Origin: Jaminaea rosea
Taxonomy: Eukaryota > Basidiomycota > Exobasidiomycetes > Microstromatales
NCBI RefSeq assembly: GCF_003144245.1
Contig: NW_020289975.1
Span: forward strand, 2,933,496 to 2,997,495
Direction: 5' to 3'
Length of the DNA stretch: 64,000 nucleotides
Shown here: positions 1 to 9,464 of the stretch, one piece after another
Numbering within the stretch: position 1 is the stretch's first letter
Layout of the letters: each line of letters opens with the position of its first letter
The notes under the pieces: model-generated
What the model was told of the DNA's origin: nothing
Seen by the model: only the letters and a program-made list of their open reading frames with translations
The model's database searches: none
Translations under genes and position numbers: made by a program

Positions 1-1299
1 CGAGGCGGCGTCGAAGCTGACCGACCTCGAGCGTGTGGGTGGTAGAATGGAGACCTACCACTCTCTGCTCCTCAGGGCACTTATTCTCGGACAAGGCCTT
101 CAGCACGCAGCGGCTCTTGCTCGATTCCACGCGGCTCAAGAGGTGCACGATGCCGTCGTCTTGACTCCCCTTCGCGCTGGCCGCTTGCCCTACAACCGAC
201 GAAAAGGGCACAACCCAACGGGCATCTTTATGGGAGGCTACATCTCGGGCGAGGACCTCGACATCCTGGACCAAGAAGCAAAGTCTGGCCGATGGTTCTT
301 CGAGCTGCGTGAGGGTAAAGTCTCCTCGCTCTACAACCTCTCCCTCCCCGATCGCGCTCTCTTTGCCGGCTTGGCCCTCGTGGCATACTCTGCGTGCCCC
401 GAAGAGGACGGCTACGGAGAGGTGGTCCTCACGTGGGACGCAGCACCAATGGGGATCTGCCTGCGCCGTTTCTGGGATGGGCTGCTGGGCATGTTGCCTC
501 CGGCAAGCATAGAGAGGAGACGCCAAGCTCACCGGGCTGTAGTGGATGGCATCATCGCCCAGCGCCACCCTCGCCACAATGAACTTTCGCTGAGGGCAAG
601 ACTCGGGTGGGACGGCCTCGGAATCTTGACGTAGACGGCAATCTGCTTTCCGGCGATGCCCTCGTGCCGACCATCCCACGGCAAGGAGCAAAGGAGCAGC
701 AACTTCTGGAGGACCTTCGCCGACACTGCAACCTGGCGGCAGGTGCCAGAGGCCGACGGATGAAGGCCGGTGGCGCCACTGCTTTGGTTGCAGGAACGAC
801 GGAGATAGGCCCTGCTCGGCGGTGAAGGGAGGCGAGGCGTGGTGGGCGGCAGACGTGTGGCATGAGGAGCGAGAGGAGTGGATGGCGCCGCCGCACCAAT
901 TCTACCGGCCCTCGCGCAAGTTGGACAACGGCAGCAGATCTGAACCCCTCATGGATCTGTTCCGAGAATACGACTTGGTCTTCGGAGGCCGACGATCGGT
1001 GAAGGTGCCTAACCTCTTCGCCGTGCGCAACCGCAAGGTCAGCCTGTGCAACGAGCCTGCGGGAGAGGAGGCCTACGGTGCTGGCACCATGCGGATGACG
1101 GCAGGCGGTCGCGTGGAGTACTTGCACTTCTGCGAGGATGAGGTGCGGAAGCTCTTCGACTCGCCTTGGCAGGGCAAATATACGACTGGCCGTGCCCTTT
1201 TTACCCGCATCGACGGCACTGACGCTCAAGGACCTGTACGGAGAGTACGACACGCTCCTTGACAAGAAAGGCAGGCTTCCACCTGAGCACATCGCGTAA
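1..1299 (+). CDS. Unrecognised protein, 3' part; frame changes
   Basis: I do not recognise this protein. Coding-like sequence is open from base 2 (frame 2) and its 5' end lies outside the window. Frame 2 stays open to 634, but the sense seems to move to frame 1 near 595, to frame 3 near 815 and back to frame 1 near 1180, ending at the TAA at 1297-1299 after a tail reading ...LKDLYGEYDTLLDKKGRLP. The first change can be explained by an intron 539-594 (GTAGTG...CTGAG, 56 nt, phase 0). I found no good splice sites for the other two. It is therefore either a gene with unusual introns or a gene decaying by small indels. The peptide is rich in Trp and charged residues, with no motif I can name. Exon ends are uncertain. 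Confidence 0.35.
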
Positions 1300-2287
1300 C
1301 ATATAACGCACGCCAGAGGAAGCCGGCGCCGTCTTGGATTGATGCGATCCTTGAAGCGCACAGGAAACAAGAAGACCTGTTTGATATAGCAGTGACAGAA
1401 AGCAAGTGCCATAATCGCCGCGAACAATACCATCTTTTTGCTACCTCACGAGCGTAACGACTCACCACTTCTGAGCATGCACAGCTTTGTGAGCTGAGTG
1501 ATTGATGCCCGAGCTCGCGTCGAAGATGTGAGAGCACAACGAGGAGGGGGCAAGACATGTACGTCAGTCTTTGGTCAGTCAGATCCTCAGCGAGTCTTGG
1601 TTGGGTCTTTCGCTCTGTCGTGATACTGACAGGGCCTGGCAAGAGCTACGTCTGATGCTCTTGAGCAAGAAGGTAGCCCGGCGCAAGACGTGTGCGAGGA
1701 CAACGCGCCGGGAGTGCGACACCACCGCCTAGCGTGACGCCGCGTGCAGCGGAGTTGAGCGCGGCACTCCGCCAAGCCACGAGCATGGCCTGGGTCAGCT
1801 GTGAATGCGGTCAGTCTGTTCGTGTGATCGTGTACCAGAGAAGGTCAGCAAGTTCACTTTCACGCCACATTAGTGATCGAAAAGTGGGTGAGACAGCCAT
1901 GCTCGAAGACGTGCTCCCTCCGCTAAATTGGTTTCAGCCCCGCAGTCCCACTCAGCGGAGATTCAAAAACGCGGGGAAGCGAAGCGAGGCGCAACGCCCA
2001 GGAAGGTACAACATCTTGGGGAGGCGTTTAGAGCTCGGCGTGGCGCGGTGAAAGGCGACGCTGGAAGATCGTGGCGAGCAGTCAAAGCAATTGGTCGGGC
2101 CGAGTGCGCCGGTGAAGGGAGTCAGGACAAGTAATAGATTGCGGACGGAAAAGAATGCAATGGAAATGAAAGGGCTACGGGTGCGTAGTGAGAAGAAGTC
2201 GAAAAGGGTTGGCGAGTCTCAAAAGAATGTGGTGGGAAGGTAGAGATAGTGTTCGAGAAGGGGGTGTGGGTGCTGCGATTCGCAAGC
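1300..2287. other. Intergenic, no gene seen
   Basis: About 1 kb between the 3' ends of the unrecognised gene and the first secreted-protein gene. Open frames on both strands are short and of arbitrary composition. I see no RNA gene or repeat. Confidence 0.5.
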
Positions 2288-2673
2288 TCAAAGCTCCCAG
2301 CGGCGCTGAGCGCCACAGACGGAGTTGGCGTACGAGCGAGCCTGCTCGCACAAGCTGGGGCACGAGTCTGAACCAGAACCAGCACCAGCTCCTGCGCCGT
2401 TGCCGCTTGAACCGCTGCCGTTCGAGCCGCTTGAACTCGAGCCGCTGCCGCCTTGCGATGAGCCGTTTCCGCCTGAGCCAGAGCCTCCATTGGAGCCCGA
2501 GCTGCCGCTCCCGGAGCCAGAGCCTCCGTTGGAGCCTGAGCTGCCGCCGCCGCCTGAAGACCCTCCTCCCGAGTTGCTGCCACCATTGCCTCCCTGTCCG
2601 CCATTACCACCAGATGAAGAGCCTCCCGTGTTGCCACCGTTCCCGCCGTTACCGCTGCCGTTCCCTCCCGGAC

Positions 2674-2704
<31 letters not shown>

Positions 2705-3792
2705 CGGGTGCGGGTGTCCGCCGTTGTTGTTGGTGCCGACTGGGACAATTGCCGTGGAGGTACCCGTGAAGGTCGCGGTGATGGAAGAGACCTCACCATC
2801 GGTCGTGGTGAGGCCAGTCGAGGTGCTCGTAAAAGTGGTCACAGAGGTTGAGGAGATGGTGGAAGGCTGTGCGCTCGTAGAAGGCGCGCCGCTTCCCGTA
2901 GACGCGATCGAGGAAGGAACGTTGCTTCCCGTAGAAGCCACAGAGGAGGGGACATTGCTGTTCGTGGAGACGCCCGTCTCGATGGGTCCAGAGGCGGTAG
3001 ATGTGGCACTGGCCATGCCGGGACGGTCCAGGCAAACATGCACATCAGCCGCTGCGGCGACTTCGACGCAGATTTGGTCTGGGTCGCAGGTTGTGTCCCG
3101 CGCACACGATTGTGCCGCCGAAAGTGGTACACAGAATCCGCCAAGGCACGAGCCACTTTGACAGTCATCATCGGCTGAGCAAGTCAGCGTAAGTGGTCCA
3201 GTACCCAGCCCGACACAGACGTTGTCCAGACAGAGGAGGTTGTTACTGAAATAGACGCGTAGGAGGGTCAGCTGCGGCCAGGACGCTTCGTTTGTCTTGT
3301 CTCGCGTTCAACTCACCCACAGTCCGTCTGAGCGGAGCATCCGAGGCCAAGAGGGGGTACGACACCGCTGGGCAGGACCGAGTTGATGGCGCTGTTCGGC
3401 AGGATAGAAGAGACCTGGCTGGCAATCTGCGACGCCACGCTCTCCACGGGCGTCAAGACAGGACCCGCGGCGCTAGTAACCCTAGAGACAACTTGAGAGA
3501 GGTCTGAGGCCAGAGTGTTGAGAGGAGGCTCCGCTGCTGAGAGCACGGGCGAGGCCGCACTACCTACGTCGGATACGACGGAGCTCACGATCGAGATGGG
3601 TGCCGAGGCTGCAGAAGTGACAACGCTGAGTACGCTGCTCAAGGCGCTGGCCCCATCGCCTACAGCAGAGTTGACCGCACTGAGGACGGGATCAAGGGGC
3701 GAGTCGTCAAGCTGACGCTTCATGTGAGGTACGCGAGCGGCCTCTGCCTGGGTGATGGCCACGAGGGCGATGGTGTAGAGGGCAAGCTTCAT
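2288..3792 (-). CDS. Secreted Ser/Gly-rich protein, Cys block and His-Pro tract
   Basis: Model: exons 3317-3792 and 2288-3245, with a 71-nt intron (GTGAGT...TTTCAG, phase 2); 477 residues. The ATG at 3792 starts a signal peptide (MKLALYTIALVAITQAEA) followed by a Kex2-like site (HMKRQ). Next comes a Ser/Val/Ala-rich region to about residue 150. A cysteine-rich block follows (CSAQTDCG, then CLDNVC, CSADDDCQSGSC, CARDTTC), resembling the Dickkopf N-terminal cysteine pattern. Then a Ser/Thr-rich stretch, a run of His-Pro pairs at about residues 357-370, a long Gly/Ser/Asn linker and a short Cys-containing end (CPSLCEQARSYANSVCG). No GPI signal is seen. The layout matches the next gene upstream, so the two are tandem paralogs. 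A wall-associated or metal-binding role is a guess from His-Pro and Cys content. Confidence 0.8.
2674..2717. repeat. (GGGTGA)n-like hexamer repeat coding His-Pro
   Basis: The plus strand carries repeated GGGTGA/GGGTGC units. On the minus coding strand these are CAC CCT codons, giving the His-Pro run of the secreted protein. The G-rich strand is the template strand and could fold into a G-quadruplex. Confidence 0.85.
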
Positions 3793-3876
3793 GGTGGGCG
3801 GAGACGGGTGGGAGAAGAGGAGGGGCGGGGAGGAGTTGATGAGGGACAATCAAATGGGGGCATGAACACCCGCGTT

Positions 3877-3882
3877 CTTATA
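3877..3882 (-). promoter_or_regulatory. TATA-like box (TATAAG)
   Basis: On the minus strand the sequence reads GCTATAAGAAC, about 85 nt before the ATG at 3792. Spacing and motif fit a core promoter TATA element for the secreted-protein gene. A pyrimidine-rich leader lies between it and the ATG. Confidence 0.45.
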
Positions 3883-5469
3883 GCGTTTCGTCGTGAGATG
3901 TCTTGCTTCGACTTGATTGCTTGGGGCGAAAGCGCTGGACGCTGGGGACCAGGGCCTCTCCTGGACAATGAGGCAGCCTGCTCACCTCGGCGTGCCCGTG
4001 AGACCCGTGTCACGCCTCTGCCCCCTCAAGGACACCAAAGTGTCCTTTTCTTGCTACTTCACGCCGCATTCGTGGAACAATCATCGAGGGTGGCTCTCAC
4101 GTCCTTGCAGAAAGGAGGGGTGGTGAGTGATTGATATGCCACGGTGACCGCGAGCAAAGACCTCGTTCTCGGCGTCGAGCGGCTCCCGCGTTCCTGGCTG
4201 ATTCCCCGTCCGACTACACCCTCATGGATGTGAGACATCGTGGCAGCACAGTCTTGTTAGCGAGCGGCGACGCAAGTGCTCGACGACATCGACGTTGCCC
4301 AGCTGCAAAGGCAATTACTGGGGTGAGTGAGACTGCGCATTCAAGGCCCGCCGACTTTGCGGGGCGGGCGCGCGAAAGAGGGCGGAGTCGTGAGCGAGGG
4401 TGAGATCCACTGGGCTGAATCGGAGGGATACAAGCAGCACGGTTTCTCCGCCGAGGTTAACAAGCATCGCTCGGCACTTGCTTGCACTCGCCTTCTATTG
4501 CGTCTTGTCACCACCTGATGTCGCACTGGACGTGTGGCTGCAAGACAAGCGCGCGTGAAGCCTAGAAGTCTCTGTGCTGGACCGAGGCGCTGCCAACAAG
4601 CAGTCAGAACGCACAAAGACAGCTCTCACGGTAAAGCGCATTCATTGAGGGCGCACAAGGGCGCGCGAGGGCGAATCTATGCCGGGTCAGCTCATTAAGC
4701 TCCTTGCGCGCGCGCGGCGCTGCTGCCGATGATTTGTGCGCCGGGAAGGCGAGCACTAAGTGCTTGAAGGTGGGAACCAGACTTCTTCGGCGAAGGATTC
4801 CACAAAACCTTGAATACTGGAAACAGGCAGTCTCGGGACCTGACAACCTTGCTTCTTCGGCTTCGATTCGGTCAGGCCTGGACAGAGAGCAAGGTACAGC
4901 AATCGCTGGATGCTTAGCCGAAAGAAGCTCGATCGGGGATCCTTTGACCCTGCCGAGGTTCCCTATGCGTGGGAAATTGCGGGCGCATCGGGCGTGCGCG
5001 CTGCGACGCGTCAGCGTGGCGACTTGATCAATGCGATACGTTTGCCGTCGTCATCATCAGCGTCGACGTCACACAAATCATATTGCTACTCGCTCATGGC
5101 CGCGATCTCTCTCTTCCATCACCTTGGTCGCCGATGAAGAGCGCGGTGACAGCGAGAAGTTGGGGCGGGCCCATTGGTCGTCATGTGGAGTCAAGTCTGA
5201 CCGAGGTATCATGCAGGGATGTGCAGGTAAAAGCTTGTATTGACTCTCCGCAAATCTAATTCTTATCGAGTCTAAGCAGGAGGGTAAAAAGCAATATAAC
5301 GAATTGCAGCGGAGGCCGCCCAAGGAAGGCGAAGATGAAGATGAACAGTGGATGTCACGGCACAAAGGCAGGTAGCGCGAAAGGGTGAAAAGAGCGTCGA
5401 TAAAGTTGGGGGACCCGAGGCAGAAGAAGAGAGCAGTAAAATGTCCAGAGAGAGGGCGAACTAATCAAC
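3883..5469. other. Intergenic between the two secreted paralogs
   Basis: About 1.6 kb without a supported gene. It should hold the upstream promoter of the 2288-3792 gene and the 3' end of its paralog. Open frames here are short and overlap on both strands. No repeat or RNA gene was recognised. Confidence 0.5.
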
Positions 5470-7530
5470 TTAGTTGCCGCAGATGCTGTCGGCCAGCGCT
5501 CGGACGGCTTGGCACATCTGCGAGGACGACGACGAGCCGGAGCTGCCCTTGTTGCCGTTGGACGAAGAGCCCGAGTTGCCCTTGTGGCCAGACGACGACG
5601 AGCCGGAGCCGCTGTGGCTAGACGAGCCGTTTCCTGAGCTGCCAGAGTTGTGGTGAGGGTGCGCGTGGTGGTTCTTGGACGGGTGCGAGTTGCTACCGCT
5701 GCCGTTGTTGCCAGAGTGGGGGTGAGTGCCGTGCGAGGGGCGAGGGTGTGGGTGAGATCCACGGCTGGCCGATGGGTGCGGGTGAGGGTGAGGGTGAGGG
5801 TGAGGGTGGGGGTGCCCGTTGCCGCCGGCACCAGCTCCTCCGGTAGACGAAGGGCCCTCTACAGTCACGGTCGAGGTAACTACGTCAGTGGTCGTGACAG
5901 GTTGAACCTCAGAAGCCATGGAGGCGCCAGAGCCTGATGGGGCGGCCGTTGTAACGAAAGTCGTCGTAAATGTAGTTGTGAAAGTCGTCACGGAGGGCTG
6001 CGCCGAGCTGACAGCACCCGTAGAAGAGGCGCCACCGGCAGCGGGGTTAGCCAGGCAGACGGCGTCATCGTCGGCGGTTCCGTAGGCGAAGCACAGCTCG
6101 TCGGCAGCGCAGTCATTTTGCGTGTCGTTGCACTCGGAGAGCACGGCGCCAACACAGTAGCCCTCGACGCAGGTGTCGCCGTTGGAGCACTGAGCGCTGG
6201 TCGAGCAAGTCTGGTCGAGCGTGCCTTGGCCGAGGGGAGTGCAGATGCCCTTGTTGCAGAGGAGCGAGGAGCCGCAGTCGGTCTGAGCGGAGCACTGGTC
6301 ACCGGCAGCGGGAGCACCAGTGGGGAGCGTGGTGGGCAGGACCGAAGAGGGGACGACCGACGAGGGGATCGAGATGCTGGGCACCTGAGAGGGGACCGAG
6401 ACGCTGGGGACATCCGAGGGGTTGGCGATGCTGCTGATGATCGACGAGATGCCAGTGGGCAGGGCGGTAGGGGCGCCAGAGATGGAGGGTGCCGCAGTGG
6501 GGATGGCGCTCTCGATCTCGCTAGCGCCAGAGGCGATGACGGACGAGGCCTGGCTGACGATCGAGCTGATCAGAGAAGTGGGGATGGGTCCGTCGGTGAT
6601 CTGGGATACAACGGACGAGATCTGCGACTCGACGGCGCTCTCAATGGAAGAGATGAGCGACGTAGGGATGGGCTCCTGCGAGGCGATGGAGCTAAGGATC
6701 GAGGAGACGTCCCCGGCGACGGATGAGGCCTGCGAGGCGATCTCTGACGCAATCGACGTGGGGTTAGGAAGAGCGCTGGCCTCTCCCGAAGCGATGGAGC
6801 TGATGATGCTCGAAGCCTCGCCGGCTCCCGAGCTCGCAGCGCTCTCGATGGCGGAGGCTACGGACGACGGGTTGGCGGGGGCATCGCTGAAGATTGAAGA
6901 TACCAGCGAGGTAGCCTGGCTTGCAACGGAGCTTGCAATGGACTCGACCTGAGAGATGATGCTGGTGGGGACCGGGCCCTGATCGCTGATCACCGAGGAG
7001 ATGATGCTGGACGCATCGCCCGCGACGGAGCTGGCTGCAGACTCGATGGCTGAGATGACGGACGTAGGGTTAGGGTCCGGGATGCCATCGCTGAAGATCG
7101 AGGAGACGATGGAGGTCCCCTGGCTCTCGATTGAGCTCGCAATGGACTCGACTTGGCTGATGATGCTCGTCGGGAGAGGGCCTTGGTCGCTGGCCACACT
7201 TGAGATGATCGACGAAGCGTCGCCTTGCACAGAGCTGATGACGCTCTTGATCTCGCTCACAATGCTGGTGGGGAGGACCGACGGGCCAGCGCTCTCCAAA
7301 GAGGAAACGATGGACGCAATGGGCGCATCGGTCAGGATCGACTCAATGGCCGAGGGAAGACCCGAGGGGCTCTCGCTGACCACGCTCTCGATGACGGAGG
7401 CGATGCTCTCGATGGGGGGGTTCACGGGGTCCTCGGGGAGGGCCTGGCGGCGGTACATCCAGGGGACGTGAGCGGCGTTGGCCTGGCTGATGGCCAAGAG
7501 GGCAAAGGCAAGGAGGTAGGACTTGTTCAT
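5470..7530 (-). CDS. Large secreted Ser-rich repeat protein, paralog
   Basis: Single exon, 686 residues. The ATG at 7530 begins a signal peptide (MNKSYLLAFALLAISQANA), followed by HVPWMYRRQ, a Kex2-like dibasic site shared with the paralog downstream. Residues ~45-390 are degenerate tandem repeats of about 65 residues rich in Ser, Ile, Val and Ala, with recurring phrases such as PTSIISQVESIASS and GDASSIISS. Residues ~405-490 form a cysteine-rich block (CSAQTDCG, CNKGIC, CSTSAQC, CVEGYC, CNDTQNDC), Dickkopf-like in spacing. A Thr-rich stretch, a His-Pro run (~571-586), further His-rich sequence and a Ser/Gly tail follow. It ends MCQAVRALADSICGN, matching the paralog's end. Unlike the paralog, the Cys block has no intron. 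Probably a cell-surface or secreted structural protein; function unknown. Confidence 0.82.
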   Translation of the reverse strand: MNKSYLLAFALLAISQANAAHVPWMYRRQALPEDPVNPPIESIASVIESVVSESPSGLPSAIESILTDAPIASIVSSLESAGPSVLPTSIVSEIKSVISSVQGDASSIISSVASDQGPLPTSIISQVESIASSIESQGTSIVSSIFSDGIPDPNPTSVISAIESAASSVAGDASSIISSVISDQGPVPTSIISQVESIASSVASQATSLVSSIFSDAPANPSSVASAIESAASSGAGEASSIISSIASGEASALPNPTSIASEIASQASSVAGDVSSILSSIASQEPIPTSLISSIESAVESQISSVVSQITDGPIPTSLISSIVSQASSVIASGASEIESAIPTAAPSISGAPTALPTGISSIISSIANPSDVPSVSVPSQVPSISIPSSVVPSSVLPTTLPTGAPAAGDQCSAQTDCGSSLLCNKGICTPLGQGTLDQTCSTSAQCSNGDTCVEGYCVGAVLSECNDTQNDCAADELCFAYGTADDDAVCLANPAAGGASSTGAVSSAQPSVTTFTTTFTTTFVTTAAPSGSGASMASEVQPVTTTDVVTSTVTVEGPSSTGGAGAGGNGHPHPHPHPHPHPHPSASRGSHPHPRPSHGTHPHSGNNGSGSNSHPSKNHHAHPHHNSGSSGNGSSSHSGSGSSSSGHKGNSGSSSNGNKGSSGSSSSSQMCQAVRALADSICGN
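5773..5816. repeat. (GGGTGA)n-like hexamer repeat coding His-Pro
   Basis: Same kind of repeat as at 2674-2717. Its plus strand has at least four GGG runs separated by three bases. It encodes the His-Pro tract in the larger secreted paralog. Confidence 0.85.
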
Positions 7531-7629
7531 CTTGATGGGCGGCCTAGGGGAGGGGAAGGGGCGGGAGAGGAGGAGGACGGATTGGAGAGGGATGAGGAGA
7601 AGACGATGGGTGGTCTCACCTCGTCCTCC

Positions 7630-7636
7630 TTTTATC
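7630..7636 (-). promoter_or_regulatory. TATA-like box (ATAAAAG)
   Basis: On the minus strand GATAAAAGGAGG lies about 100 nt before the ATG at 7530. The region between is strongly pyrimidine-rich on the coding strand, as in the downstream paralog. Confidence 0.4.
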
Positions 7637-9464
7637 TCCTTGTGACGGTCAGAGTGGGAGGGTGTTGTGGGGGCGTGGCTGCTCAAGCTCACGCGCTTCG
7701 TCCGCATCCATGGAATGCTTCCACTTCGACTGCTGAGGAAAGAGAACCCTCATTGGTGCTGGCAAACGTAGAGCTTGTCAATGGCTACCTCGATCAACCT
7801 GAAACAAATTGACAGCGAGGCTTGACAGTCGTGACGGCCGGATGGTATCGCACCGCACTCGTCGCGCCGCCGCACTCGTCGTCGAGACCCTAACTTCAAT
7901 TTCCGACTAGCTCAGATTCCTACGAAGCCTAAAGCCGTAGACCCACCTTTTTGTTCATGCTCCGACAGAAGATCCGCTCGACTGCCCGACCGTGCGCACA
8001 CGCGCGCTTTTCCGCGTGGTACAACGGCGAGCTGACCAAGAGGTGTGCAAGCACTTCGGTGAGGAGTCACCATCACTCGCTGAAGTCGCTTTCCTTACCA
8101 CCGCTTGGTAGGCGACCGCGATGCTTGTTACTCCCGTCCTCGGCCCGCCCTGCGTTCGCTGTACGTGAGGCACGCATGGTGCTCCCAACAATCAACCTTC
8201 GCTCGGCTCGGCGGTGTCAACGAAGCTTCGCTTGGCTCGAGGCGGCATCGAACATCTCGTGGTCTTCACCACCTGAGTTAATTTGTGGAATCGACGAATC
8301 AGAAAAAGACTGCCATTGGTCGACACGCAGCGGGATCCGCGAGCTCCACGAGCTTGTGTTCGCTGCCTCGAAAGGTTCGCTGCCGACTCGTCACCCCCTT
8401 GGCGACGTCGTGCCGACTTACGTAGCGACGAACCTTGACCATCGCAGCAACAAACCTTGTTGGCGAGTGACCCTCCTGTCGTGCCTGCTTAGGCGACCAA
8501 AGAAGCTCAGGACGTCAATGCGGGAGACGAGGCGACGTCAAGCCACCGAGAAAGTTTCTTGCGCATTGCTAGCAAGCTATCGTGGATGTCGCTGCCCTTG
8601 CTTGGCCCTCGACACTGAAGCTTGAGGACCGCATCGTTGCGTGAGTGGTACGCGGTTTGCGGGGAACGAGATGCGGCGACGGACTCGTGGTGAGAGAGTG
8701 TTAGCTGACCTCAGGCCACCTGCCCATCTGTGTGCAGCACGAGGAGTGCGGAGATTGCGCGGAGATCGCGCGGAGTCCGCGGCGGAGAGCGGAGTGTGGG
8801 ATGGATTTGATCGATTCATTCGGCCTCGACTCGGGCGACGCTACAACTTCTCCGCCGCGGAATCCTCCTCAATGCGGTCGAGAGGAATGACCTACTCTCG
8901 CGCTTGGTCTCGCGCTTGGTCTCGCGTGGCCGGTAAGCTATAGGCTTCGAAGTGGGTCCCGTCTCACATCGTTCGCCAAGCCCATCGCGTGGGTGGAATG
9001 TTCGTCGTCGGACGGCGACCAGACGTTAAGCTTCTTATGAGACGTCGTTTTGAGCTTCTTCTGTCGCGTGGGGACATAGCAAAGGGCGGGGCGATAGCTA
9101 CGTTAGCTCGCAAGGATCTGGCTGACTTCCATTCGTGGAAATCGGCGTTCTCTCCAGCCCACCACCTCGGCATGTTACCATGTCGAGAGGAAGGCGAATG
9201 TGGCCGGAACGGGAGCAAACGGCGCCTTCCCAACCACGTGGTGATGGTCACCCCGCATGGCCCGTGCGAATTTGGTTCGACGGCGATCACGCAAGCAACC
9301 GCTCGCCTCGCGTTGTTCTCGCCGCCGTGGTGACCTGATCGCGAAGCATTGCGAGATGGAACACGTTTCGCCGTGTGCCGGGTCCGTGGTAGTCATTCTC
9401 GACTGTTGAATTCTGTCTTGCACCTTCTCAATCCAACCATATTCTCTTGCGCCCTCCTTTTGCG
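7637..9464. other. Intergenic, divergent promoter region
   Basis: About 1.8 kb between divergently transcribed genes. The longest open frame (7951-8625, 224 codons, plus) has no domain-like pattern and starts in featureless sequence, so I do not call it. A short imperfect repeat of tctcgcgcttgg occurs near 8897-8930. The last part should hold the promoter of the reductase-dioxygenase gene. Confidence 0.45.

Noticed and set aside
5773-5816. Telomere-like G-rich hexamers
   Set aside because: They are embedded in a long open frame and encode His-Pro pairs; they are too short and internal to be a telomere.
7951-8625. 224-codon open frame on the plus strand
   Set aside because: No domain, signal or repeat pattern; composition follows the local GC content and no splice partners are evident.
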